From Dama dama (lineage: Eukaryota; Chordata; Mammalia; Artiodactyla; Cervidae), in NCBI RefSeq assembly GCF_033118175.1, contig NC_083701.1, forward strand, positions 73,346,001 through 73,410,000: DNA of 64,000 nucleotides, in the 5' to 3' direction. Shown piece after piece: positions 52,086-61,194 of this stretch. Both the position numbers and the translations under genes were made by a program. Every line of letters starts with the position of its first letter. Positions within the stretch are counted from its first letter, which is position 1. Under the pieces are notes generated by a model. The model did no database searches and was not told the DNA's origin. It saw nothing but the letters and a program-made list of their open reading frames with translations.

Positions 52086-52559
52086 GAAGGCAGAATTGAA
52101 TCCAGCAAGGGTCAGAAGCTCTGCCACCAGTGTGGTATGTGAGGGACACTGCCGCTCGCCCTGCCTCCCACTGCTGACTGTCCCCCACCCCACCCCTCCT
52201 CCAGTCAGCATCTCTTCTGGCCTGCTCACTCGATGCCAGCCCCTGGATGCCAGATGTTGCACTGTACCACTGTACCCTTCAAGGTACTACACTGTAAGAT
52301 TAAAAATGTTTTCTTTATTTTGTGTTTGTATTTTACATATTATTTATGTGAAAAGTATTACAAACCTATTACAATACAGTACTACATAACCAATTGTGTT
52401 AGTTGTACCAAGGCTAACTGAACAAATTGGACTTACGAACCCACTCTTGGCACTCGTCTTTATGCAGGGGACTTACTATATGCTTTATTTTGTATGTTTT
52501 CTTAGAAGGGAAGTTTATTAAAGCATGCTAGATATAGTAGTTTTCTACTATAGCGTCAC

Positions 52560-53110
52560 ACATTATGGCAATTCTAGAGACTTAAAACCGCAACCAGGTA
52601 CTAGCTCACATTTCCATAGCTCAGAAGTTTGGGTGGGCTTGGCTAGGTTCTCTGCTTTAGGTGTCACACAGTTGAATTTAATGTACCAGCCAGGCCTGGC
52701 TGGGCTCTTATCTGGAGGCACCAAAGAATAATCCACTTCTAAGCTTATTCAATTATTGGCAGAATGCAGTTTCTTACAGTTGTAGGACTGAAGTCCTTGC
52801 TTCCTTGCTGTCTACTAGCCAGGGATCACTCTCAGCTCCTAGAGGCTTCATGCAGTCCTTATGAGGGGACTCTTTTCTCCTTCAAAGCCAAAAATGGAGA
52901 ATTTCCCTCAAATGAAACTCCCCTTGTGCTTCAAATCTCTGACTTTCTGCTCTGTCACCAGTTGGAGAAATTGTCTGCTTTTAAAGACTCATTTGATTAC
53001 ATCAGACACATCTATGTAATTTCCTTATCTTAAAGTCAACTGAGCCACATAATGCACCGTAGTTACTGTAAACGCCACCGTATTCACTGTCCCTGGGATT
53101 ATACAGGACA
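52560..53110 (-). repeat. Old LTR-like repeat
   Basis: Resembles the family at 10925 and 45862 (CTGCTTTTAAAGACTCATTTG, TTCCTTATCTTAAAGTCAACT). Strongly diverged; family uncertain. Confidence 0.4.
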
Positions 53111-53204
53111 TGCAAACCAAGGAGACATCTCAGAACTCTGCCTACCATGTCAGCTATACATTTTTTTCTCCTCATGATACAATCTAATGACAGAATCACA
53201 GAAT

Positions 53205-53258
53205 CAGTTCAGTTCAGTCGCTCAGTCGTGTCTGACTCTTTTTGACCCCATGGACTGT
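53205..53258 (-). mobile_element. 54-nt BovB/SINE tip with target duplication
   Basis: Only the 3' tip (CAGTTCAGTTCAGTCGCTC to CCCCATGGACTGT) is present. ATCACAGAAT flanks it at 53195-53204 and 53259-53268, so it is a complete, extremely 5'-truncated insertion 245 nt before CNGB3 exon 4. Confidence 0.93.
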
Positions 53259-53502
53259 ATCACAGAATACTCATTTTCTTTTTTTGGATTCTAGTTTTTC
53301 AGTGGGAAATCTGTATTGCACAGGCACTATATCCAGCAAATTTTATTCTTGAGTTGTTCTATTCAGCTGTAGAAAGGAGCAGTTAATACAGTATCTTGGG
53401 TGTATAGGAAAGAGGAAGAACCTTAATTCCTCCCTGTCTGTATCTCCTTATGGATCTGACTCTGTCACCTTTTTTTTTTTTTTTTCCATTTCATCCAAAA
53501 AG

Positions 53503-53648
53503 CAAACCACCTGTGGCCCCTGTTATTAATGACTACACGGATGCCCAGCTACACAACCTGGTAAGAAGACTGCGTCAAAGAACAGATTTCTACAAAAGAA
53601 AACTAGTGGAAGGTGATATGTCCTCACCTGAAAGCAGTCCCCAAACTG
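53503..53648 (+). CDS. CNGB3: CNGB3 exon 4 (cone CNG channel beta subunit, N-terminal cytoplasmic part)
   Basis: The exon reads KPPVAPVINDYTDAQLHNL and continues to SSPESSPQT, which closely matches human CNGB3 (I recall KPPAAPVINEYADAQLHNL and SSPEASPQT there). CNGB3 pairs with CNGA3 in the cGMP-gated channel of cone outer segments and closes in light. This part is cytoplasmic, before S1, rich in basic residues and likely helical. The acceptor is a run of 15 T, then 17 nt ending AAAAAG at 53502; the donor is GTGAGT at 53649. The first base completes a codon and the last base opens one, giving 146 nt. The human exon is, as I remember, 155 nt with the same phases, so this one is 9 nt shorter at its 5' side (see findings). 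The gene assignment is firm; the exact acceptor is inferred. Confidence 0.93.
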
Positions 53649-54013
53649 GTGAGTGCAGTTACCTCAAAGTTCTGGGACGAAGGTTATGAGTGGGTATGTA
53701 TCAATATTTTGCAAATGGTTTCGCTTGGGCTTCCCCAAAAGCAGTTTCCCCAAGACAATGACTTAGCTAGGAATATTTTACATTGAGGGTGGTGCTGGAG
53801 GTAAGACAGCAGGAGAAGAGAAGGGAGTTAAGACAATAAAGTGTGCTAACGGCAGGGTTACTGTGGAGGGCCGCTGGGGCTTGATTCAGCTGAAAAGCTG
53901 TGTGGACGACACATAAGAATCACCCTGATGGAAGAGGGAGCTGGGAGATGAGCCCAGGAGCTCCTGTCCTTCTCGGCTGAGGTTGCTGCCGGGGCAAGCT
54001 GCTGATGTGTTGT

Positions 54014-54139
54014 GCTGTGCTGATTCACTCAGTCGTGCCCGACCCTTTGTGATCCTCTGGCTGCTAGCGCACCAGGCTCCTCTGTCCATGGGATTTCCAG
54101 GCAAGAACACTGGAGAGGGTTGCCATTTCCTAGTACTCC
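54014..54139 (-). mobile_element. Bov-tA SINE, partial, in CNGB3 intron 4
   Basis: Reverse tail half (ATTCACTCAGTCGTGCCC to GGTTGCCATTTCC); the head is missing. Confidence 0.9.
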
Positions 54140-54472
54140 AGCACTTTAAGCAAGCCAGCTGGGAGACAATGCCCTGGCAGGGATATAATAGTTTCTTTTT
54201 AAAGAGAAGAGGCTAAAATATAGTCATTATAGCTTTATAAAGATATGCTGAAAAGAATGTTTTGAGCTTTACTTACCCATAACTGTAAAGACATGAATAA
54301 AGCTAAAGAAGCACTAAGCTAAAACCTGTGGAATGGTGTATATTTGTAAAGTTTCTGTTCAATGTGAATTCAAAGCACTAACTACTTATGCTCCAAAATA
54401 CGTGGGAATGAGGCTTGTATTTAAAATATCCTATTTGCAACACCTTGAGGACATTTAAGTAAAACTTTAAAC

Positions 54473-54501
54473 CTGCTGCTGCTGCTGCTGCTGCTGCTGC
54501 T
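54473..54501 (+). repeat. (CTG)~10 microsatellite with SINE-tail remnant
   Basis: About ten CTG units followed by TAAGTCACTTCAG, the reversed tail of Bov-tA-type elements. It probably grew from a tail of CAG units as seen at 34951-34966. Confidence 0.9.
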
Positions 54502-54712
54502 AAGTCACTTCAGCTATTTCTTTCTAAATTTCAGTGTTTTCGTTACTTAGGTATTTTCACAAACGACAATATTGTAAATGTCATAAAACGCCTCATGTGC
54601 CGGCATGAAGGAAGATTACAAAATGTTTTCATGCCAAACAATCTAAACTTTTTCCTCCCTATGCTAACTTAACCTCTTAAAAAATCTTTTCATCTTTTTT
54701 TCTCCTATAAAG

Positions 54713-54841
54713 CAAAGCCCACAGTTGTATCATCAACACAAGAAAGCAGTGCTAAGCTTAAAGAAGAGCATTCCCAGAAGGTGCCCCTGACCCAGCACCT
54801 AAAGCAGCTCAGACTTCCAAAAAGCATAGATTCCTACACAG
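54713..54841 (+). CDS. CNGB3: CNGB3 exon 5 (pre-S1 cytoplasmic segment)
   Basis: The acceptor ends CTATAAAG at 54712 and the donor GTACTG starts at 54842. With the split codon from exon 4 the frame reads AKPTVVSSTQESS, then a lysine/glutamate-rich stretch, then PLTQHLKQLRLPKSIDSYT. The last part matches the human segment just before S1 (PLTEYLKRIKLPNSIDSYT from memory), which identifies it. The exon is 129 nt; the human exon is, as I recall, 150 nt. The missing 7 codons fall where human has an aromatic-hydrophobic stretch around LLWF. The middle is poorly conserved, but the frame is open and both splice sites are canonical, so it looks like a working exon rather than a decayed one. Confidence 0.92.
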
Positions 54842-55671
54842 GTACTGTCAAGGAGTGGACTGTCTCAGTGGGAGGGCTGGCTATTCCCAAGAACCCCTGA
54901 AACCCAAGGTCACAGATGGCTTCCATGTTCTCTAGCCACTATTCTGAGCCTGTCTAGAAACCAGTATTTAAACTGTATTGTCTGCAATGGATCATTTGCC
55001 CCTTTCTGGTGAAAATAGGATATAAAAATATTCCTGTCTGTTTTTAAACACTCCAAAGCCTGGCCAGTCCCTAATTATCTTTGAAAAGAAGCATTCAGCA
55101 ATATGTTTATTGAACACTCTTCCCATTAAAAAAAAAAAAAAAATCCTTATGAAGTATGTCATCTTCCTTGACCCCAGCCTCCCCGGGCCGAGGAAAGCCC
55201 TGGGCGCAGTCGTGGACCGCCCTAGCCGCTGACTCACCCCGTTCTCCACCTCAGTCACCCCCGGTGAGCAAGATGCGGCCCTTGGTTCACAAGCCCTGGG
55301 TGACCCTGCAGCTCCACTGCGGACCCGCTGAAGGCCGCCGGCTGCAGTTGCAGACACAGCGAGGCCTGCGACTTGTCCTCCGGTTCCCCTGCCCTGATGC
55401 TAATCGTGCGGTTACTCCGGCAGAGCGACGCAGTGGCCACTTCTCTAGGAAACAGGAAGGATGCCCTCCAAAGTTAGGAACGCTGCTAAGATCATCTAAC
55501 ATCCCTCCTAAAGCCGGGGGCCTCGGCTCTAGGGGCAGAACCTCGTGATTGTTGTAAATAGAGCATCTTACAGAAATTGCTTCCCTCCAGCGGGGAGTGC
55601 CCCAACTTCACCGAACTAGGCACAGAATGGTTTTAATGCCATGTGGATCGCTCCTGTCACTTTTCTTCCAG
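54842..55671 (+). other. CNGB3: CNGB3 intron 5
   Basis: An 830-nt intron with GTACTG donor and TTCCAG acceptor. It contains a short A run near 55129-55143 followed by a CpG-rich block (55184-55545), described separately. Confidence 0.9.
55184..55545. promoter_or_regulatory. CpG-rich block in CNGB3 intron 5 (possible CpG island)
   Basis: I count about 25 CpG in 362 nt (for example GCGCAGTCGTGG, GCCGCCGG, GCGACGC). Elsewhere in the window CpG is scarce outside SINEs. No known repeat was recognised. The block ends 126 nt before exon 6, which is also CpG-rich. It could be an intragenic promoter or enhancer, or a product of GC-biased gene conversion; the sequence alone does not decide. The overlapping 130-codon open frame has no recognisable protein. 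Confidence 0.5.
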
Positions 55672-55880
55672 ATCGAGGCTATCTCCTGTGGCTCTCGCTT
55701 GTCACCATCGCCTTTAACTGGAACTGCTGGTTTATACCCCTGCGAGTGGTCTTCCCGTACCAGACAGCACACAACGCGGGCTACTGGCTCATTACCGACA
55801 TCGTGTGCGATACCATCTACCTTTTCGATCTGCTGTTAATCCAGCCCAGGCTCCAGTTTATGAGAGGAGGAGACATAATA
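55672..55880 (+). CDS. CNGB3: CNGB3 exon 6 (S1, S2 of the channel)
   Basis: The acceptor is TTTTCTTCCAG and the donor GTAAGTAGG. The 209 nt length and the phases equal those I remember for human exon 6. The frame opens with the second half of Asp (DRGYLLWL), gives S1 with the CNG-family motif NWNCWFIPLR, the VFPYQTAHN loop, S2 (YWLITDIVCDTIYLFDLLL), and ends IQPRLQFMRGGDII. The NWNC and FPYQ motifs are typical of CNG beta subunits and separate CNGB3 from HCN or EAG channels. Base composition is unusual: I count 11 CpG in 209 nt and many G or C third positions, unlike the flanking A+T-rich DNA. It continues the CpG-rich block in the preceding intron. Confidence 0.96.
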
Positions 55881-56886
55881 GTAAGTAGGGGCTCGGGAGA
55901 AGCAGAAACTGACAAAGGAATATCAAACACTGAACTAAAAAAACCAGTTAACGTTTGCTTGTTGTTAATTTAACGTCTGAGGGACTGCACGCCTGGGTCT
56001 TGAACCACTAGAACCATCAGAATAGCAACAGCGGTAACAAAACAGCCCGCTGCGCCCTCCCCTGTGTCGGGCTCTAGGTTCCTCATTTTAAAAATAACTA
56101 CAGTAGTACCTTCATATTGTCCACGGGGAGACTGGGTGAACTGACGCCCGGAGGGTGCCTACAACTGTGTCTGCCGCCTGTCTCCTTTCCGCACCTCACT
56201 TTCCAGATCCATCACACCTCATTCCTCGGCATCAAGCGCCCTGGTCCATCCACCTCGGAAAGAGCATTCTCACCCTCGTCTTCTCCTGGATTTATTCTCA
56301 TTGTTGCGTGAATTTCACAGTCAAGCCAATCAATCTAAGACAGAAAGAGAAGAACAAGTTTTCACAAGTACACGCCCACATCTCCTATACTCCCCTGCCC
56401 CCCAGGCCCCTCCCAATTCACTAAAAGGATGCTGCTTTTCCAACCCACGTGCCCTGGGGTATCTTCGCCACAGTCCTGGCGAGGGCTGCAGAAAACAGAC
56501 CCTCCGGGGTCACCCTGGGCTGAGCGGAGCAACCAGGTGCGCGGCACCTTGGGCTTGTACACGGTTTTGAAGAAAAAAGTGGTAGGTTCCTTAACCTCCT
56601 GAATATTTTCTTTTGAATCCTTAGATGACTTTAAGTTATCAAAAAGCTGAAAGGAGTAGTTTTGCTTTTTTTTTTTTCTTTAAAAATACCATTTGATGGA
56701 GAATGCCTTCTGCAATTGAAATCTTTCCTAGGAAGAAATTCTAAAGGTCAGAGCTAAAGTTATAGCAAAAATCTATTCAAAACATGCCTTGTGCGGACTT
56801 CAGCGCGTCGGTTAACTCGGCACTCCTCTGAGCGCACTGGCAGGTTGATGAACGATGATGACCACACACAAATCAGAAGGAAACAC

Positions 56887-56908
56887 GCCCCCCCACCCCC
56901 ACCCCCCG
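56887..56908 (+). repeat. C-rich run (G-quadruplex-capable on - strand)
   Basis: Seven, five and six C separated by single A. The minus strand has enough G to form a four-stranded structure. Confidence 0.85.
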
Positions 56909-57299
56909 AGAAAGTGAGCACTAATTTCCACCTCCATTAGATGTGCAAGAGGGGAAGAAAAATCAATGTATGACAAATGGAAAATGACAAAATCAGCAAA
57001 GGGAAACTTTATTTTCAATTTTCGAAGACATCTTTGCACATAATGGAGTGTTAAAACCAAGAAAAATAACCAATAAAAATACACTCAATGGGCTCCATTT
57101 AAAACTCATTATCACAAGACACTAATATAGAGCAGGAACTAATCGCTTTGTTTGTTCAAATGAAATTTAATGGTTTCTTTAATTCAGAGTAGGTAGCTTT
57201 AGACTTTGAAACGTGATTACATGTTGCTAAGAGGACAATCCAAGTTGAGTACCCAACCTGAAAGTCTCACTGCAGTTGAGCTATGTGACCTTTGTTTTA

Positions 57300-57440
57300 C
57301 ACCACCAAATTATTCATTCAACAAACATTTATTAAATACCTACAGTTACCAGATACTCCAGGGCAGAGTACAGAAATATTAACTCCCCAAAGGCTTCAGG
57401 GAAAATAGAGATCAGATTGAGTTCTGGAGGCCACAACAGA
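57300..57440 (-). mobile_element. L2 3' end fragment
   Basis: TTATTCATTCAACAAACATTT then AAATACCTACAGTTACCAG, the reversed L2 tail. Confidence 0.6.
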
Positions 57441-57699
57441 GGGAATGGTGAGTGTTTACAAGTTTTCCACAGTATTTATGTGCAATATCCTTCTTCTGAA
57501 AATGGTGCTGCATAGAGAGCAGAATTTTGATTCAAGGACCAAAAAAAAAACCTCATTTAAAATGTCCTTTATAGACAGCAGGAGTAGAGCTGGGAATGAC
57601 CGTGGAGGTTATTTAGATTTGAGATTTGCACTCACAATACTTTGCTCAGCCTGCCAATCACGGGGATCCATGGAAACCCTCACCACCTTCTGTGAAAGA

Positions 57700-57899
57700 G
57701 GTGAAAGGTTAGCCGCTCAGTTATGCCTGACTCTTTGCGACACTGGTGGGACCATAGCCCACCAGGTTCCTCTGTCCGTGGAACTCTCCAGGCAAGAATA
57801 GCCATTCCCTTCTCCAGGGCATCTTCCCAACCCAGGGATCGAACCCGGGTCTCCTGCGTTGCAGACGGATTCTTTACTTCTGAGTCACCAAGGAAGCCC
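57700..57899 (-). mobile_element. Bov-tA SINE
   Basis: Reverse copy with a short internal loss (the ACTGGAGTGGG part), ending GAGTCACCAAGGAAGCCCT. Confidence 0.93.
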
Positions 57900-58139
57900 T
57901 CCTAGTGACCACGTCTATCAGGCCTGCCCTTTGTCAACTGCCTTTGGTGAGGTAGTTGCTATTTATAAACTGATCTGAAGAAAAGTAACCACTCTCTTCT
58001 CTTCGCTCTGCAGATTTTACTCATATTTCTGTTATTTAATTGGTATATAACCATCAAGCTCACTATGACTTAGTAGAAATAAATAGTAATAGACTAGGAT
58101 CAAGTTTCACCTCTGAAATTAACTTACAGTAATACTTGA

Positions 58140-58305
58140 AGAAAATAAATTCATCCCTTCATTGTGTACTATCTTTGTCATCCATAAAATAGAACTATTA
58201 CATCCACCTCATAAACTTATTGTGAAGATTAAATAAGACAACATGAACACCTAGCCCAGGGTCTGGCTTCTAGAAGATTGCAGTAAAGTGCTGACTGAAT
58301 CAAAT
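58140..58305 (+). mobile_element. MIR SINE
   Basis: TTTGTCATCCATAAAATAGAA, CTCATAAACTTATTGTGAAG and GCCCAGGGTCTGGCTTC give the MIR order. Confidence 0.65.
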
Positions 58306-58532
58306 GAATGGATGTTTACACATTAACTTCCTTTCATCTCCTATTTGTATATGTGGTCTCCTTTCTTACCTGATAAGTTTCCTGAGAGTAGGGACAGTAT
58401 TCAATTCATTTACCTTAGGATATCAGAGGGTATATTCAAGATATATTTGAAAGAGTGAGTGAATGGAGTCTTGGCTCAAGGATGTTTTTTTTCCCTTAAA
58501 TAACTGTTTAATCTACATTGTAGTTATTTTAT

Positions 58533-58743
58533 GGGCTTCCCTGATAGCTTAGATGGTGAAGAATCCATCTACAACACAGGAGAACTGGGTTTGATTCCTG
58601 GATCAGTAAGATCCCCTGGAGGAGGGCATGGCAACCCACTCCCGTGTTCCTGCCTGAAGAATCCATGGACAGAGGAGCCTGGCAGGCTACAGATTATGGG
58701 GTCACAAAGAGTCAGACATGACTCAAAAAATTCATAAAAAGAA
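58533..58743 (+). mobile_element. Bov-tA SINE with target duplication
   Basis: Forward copy with an A-rich end; TTATTTTAT at 58524-58532 and 58744-58752. Confidence 0.94.
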
Positions 58744-58844
58744 TTATTTTATATGATAGTATTATTTTTGAAACATTTATATCTGTTCTGTGTGAAATTA
58801 TGGAGTGTCTATGAATTTTTTAAAAGAAGAGGTGAACAATAAAG

Positions 58845-58970
58845 GGAATGGCTACCCACTCCAGTATTCTTGCCTGGAGAACCCCATGGACAGAGGAGCC
58901 GGGTGGGTTACAGTCCATGGGGTCGCAGAGAGTTGGACTCAACTAAGTGACTAACACTTTCACTTTTCAC
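58845..58970 (+). mobile_element. Bov-tA SINE, 5'-truncated
   Basis: Forward tail part from GGGAATGGCTACCCACTCC to GACTAACACTTTCAC. Confidence 0.92.
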
Positions 58971-59679
58971 ATTTTAAAAATAAGTGCTTGATTGTCCTCA
59001 GTTAGCATACTGATCTTCAGAGGGCTAACGATGCCAGATATATTTAGTGTGCCCAGAAGAGAGGTTTCAGAAACCCCAGACAGCATTTTCATATAATCTA
59101 GCAAGTTTTAGCACACTTCCATTTATTGCATCACAGGATCAGAGACAACCCTGAAAGCAAAGGTATGAATATGCTAAGAAAAGTCTTCCAGAGTTGAAGG
59201 ATATGGTCACACTTCAACTTAACTTCTTAGCACTTGAAATGGCTGCTTGTTCCATGTAAGCTTTGAAGCAACTGACTCATCTTACTCAAGCTTGGTACAT
59301 GATTCAGCATAAACTTATATATACATATCTATGTCTACCTGTGGCTCAGGATGCCATTTTGTTTCAGAGAAAACAATTGTTAAATAAGTTTGTCATATAT
59401 TTTCTAGCACACTTCTGTAAAATTTGATAGGTGCACGTGAATAGAAATTATCACTTTAAAAAATGAGGTGGTGGGACAGGAATTGGGAAGTTAGCTAACC
59501 AATTTTCAGCACTGCTCAATAGCAGCTTAAAACTTCTGAACGTGGACAACCTGGATGTTAGAGGATGCTGCTTTGATGTGTCCAAGTTATAATATTTTGG
59601 TTGAATAATTAATAGTACACAGTTTCTTCCTACCTATAGCTAAAATCGAAAAATATAAACTCGATAGTAGTAATAGCAA
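58971..59679. other. No recognisable feature
   Basis: Unique-looking intronic DNA. Confidence 0.45.
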
Positions 59680-59901
59680 TAGTAGTCACTCAGTTGTGTC
59701 CGACTCTTTGCAACTCATGGACTGTAGCCCTCCAGGCTTCTCTGTCCGTGGGATTTCCCAGGCAAGAATACTGGAGTGGGTTGCCATGTCCTTCTCCAGG
59801 GGATCTTCTCAACCCAGGGATTGAACCCACGTCTCTTGGGTGTCTTGTGTCTCTTGCAGTGACAGGCAGGTTCTTTAACACTAAGACCACCTGGGAACCC
59901 C
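59680..59901 (-). mobile_element. Bov-tA SINE with internal duplication
   Basis: Reverse copy. The head contains an extra GTCTCTTGGGTGTCTTGT-type repeat of about 20 nt. Confidence 0.92.
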
Positions 59902-59959
59902 ATCAGTCCAATATTAGCATCAATTCCTTTAGGTCTGAACATTAATGAATGTCTTTCTA

Positions 59960-60170
59960 TTCCTCTACCTCTTACCACACATTTATTGAGCACCCATTAT
60001 GTGTTAGACATTGTGTTAGGAACTGAGAAATAGAGGACAAAATATGGTCCCTATCTTTTTAAGTAGCTCAGAGGATGAAGGATAAATAGAAAAAAGAAAA
60101 ATGGTGGCATTTTGTGATGTGAGTCATGACAGAGGTGAGCCCTGGGTGCTATTTGATACAGAGAAAACCA
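59960..60170 (-). mobile_element. L2 3' end
   Basis: CATTTATTGAGCACCCATTAT, GTGTTAGACATTGTGTTAGG and GGTCCCTATCTTTTTAAGTA are the reversed L2 tail. Confidence 0.65.
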
Positions 60171-60550
60171 TCCAATGGAGGGACCACTTGGTCCAAATTT
60201 TGATGAATAAATTGAAATTATCTGTACATCACTGTTCCCCTAAAAGAGGAAAAAATATGTCCCAAGCTCTGGGAACAGCATGAGTCAAGGCATCAAGGTA
60301 AGAAACTTTGTGACGCGCTGCTGAACAGAGTAAGTATGACATGCCGCAGGAGGTGAGTGGACAGAGAAAGCAGAGCTTTGTGTACATGAAAGGGAGCAGA
60401 CTGTTTTTTCTTTAGGTCATGTGAAGTCATGAATAAATAGAATTGTTAGTGATCCAAAGAGATCATCTCACTGCCATTGTAGAATTGATCAAAGAGAGCA
60501 TGACTCAAGGCAAGGAAACCAGAGCCAGAGGAGAAAAGAGGCGTGAGAAC

Positions 60551-60650
60551 AGGGCTTCCCAGGTGGCATGAGTGGTGAAGAACCCACCTGCCATTGCAGG
60601 AGACCTAAGAGATGTGGGTGTGATCCCTGGGCATGAGAAAATTTTAGGAA
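60551..60650 (+). mobile_element. Bov-tA SINE head only
   Basis: GGGCTTCCCAGGTGGCATGAG through GTGATCCCTGGGCATG; the rest of the SINE is absent. Confidence 0.85.
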
Positions 60651-61194
60651 GGAGACCCAGTAGAACTTGGTTGCTGGTTGGTTGAGGGCTGAGCGAGAGT
60701 GTATGGTGTGGGCTCACTGACTAGCGGAGAGGAAAACGTGCGTAGGATACTCAGCAGAAGAAGGAGCATGGTTAGGCTTCAGGGAAAAAGGAGATGATGC
60801 TGCATTCATGTTTGTTGAAAAACTGATAAGTGAGGAGGCAGTTGTTGGACAGGCTAACGGCTCCAGAAAGTGATATTAAGTGGAGGTAGAGGTTTGGTAG
60901 CATCAACATACCTAGTGAACTTTGAAACTCTGCAAGTGGATGAAATGCCCCAGGAAAGACAGTAAATATGAAGAGAAAAGAGAAGAAGGTTGAATCCTGG
61001 GAAATATTGATTTTTAAATGGTTAGTCAAAGAATGCAAGCAGGACACTGAAAAGTTGAAACTGAAGAAGTAAAGTAAATTAAGAATGGCATTACAAAAAA
61101 AAAAAAAAAGAATGGCATTATGGATTCTTGGGAAAAAGAAAGTTTCATAGATAAAATTGTCCCCAAAAAGTCAACTGCTTCAAAAGTTTTATTC
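60651..61194. other. Unassigned, perhaps L2-derived
   Basis: Purine-rich text between L2 pieces; an A run at 61097-61109. No exon seen. Confidence 0.35.

Larger units (their letters stand above)
50321..52300 (+). pseudogene. Tigger transposase pseudogene
   Basis: Starts ATGTCCAGAAGCAACTG. Readable pieces in changing frames include AKKCQAITMES, EEVQKLLCV, the first acidic box around VDETGLY, the LLLDNA box and LVTLSEKLEL-like text near 51720. Stops follow soon after the start and after GLY. The DDE integrase fold and helix-turn-helix region are inferred from family knowledge. Two nested insertions and several frame breaks make it inactive; it is unlikely to be a domesticated gene. Confidence 0.8.
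50118..52478 (+). mobile_element. Tigger (pogo-type) DNA transposon, full span, with two insertions
   Basis: Left end AAGTAAGTCCACTCC (preceded by TA) and right end GGGGACTTACTA (followed by TA) are inverted repeats with the expected TA target. Transposase text lies between, and the 3' UTR (AAAATGTTTTCTTTATTTTG, ATTACAATACAGTACTAC) is recognisable. A SINE (51453-51582) and a BovB piece (51873-52085) are nested inside. Confidence 0.88.
1..53502 (+). other. CNGB3: Presumed CNGB3 intron 3 (repeat-filled)
   Basis: No exon-like segment with CNGB3 similarity, and no other gene, was found upstream of exon 4. Human CNGB3 has a very long intron 3 as I remember, so this whole stretch is most simply intronic. 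I looked for the peptides of exons 1-3 and did not see them; exon 3 is poorly conserved and could have been missed. Confidence 0.55.
53649..54712 (+). other. CNGB3: CNGB3 intron 4
   Basis: A 1,064-nt intron with GTGAGT donor and AAAG acceptor. It holds an antisense SINE piece (about 54014-54139) and a CTG repeat (54473-54501). The remainder shows no recognisable feature. Confidence 0.9.

Noticed and set aside
1..53502. CNGB3 exons 1-3
   Set aside because: I looked for the initiator peptide and exon 3-like acidic/lysine-rich peptides between splice sites and found none that hold up. Human intron 3 is very long as remembered, so they are probably outside.
55156..55548. 130-codon + strand open frame in CNGB3 intron 5
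   Set aside because: High G+C content explains the lack of stops. No known protein pattern was seen, so it is reported only as a CpG-rich block.
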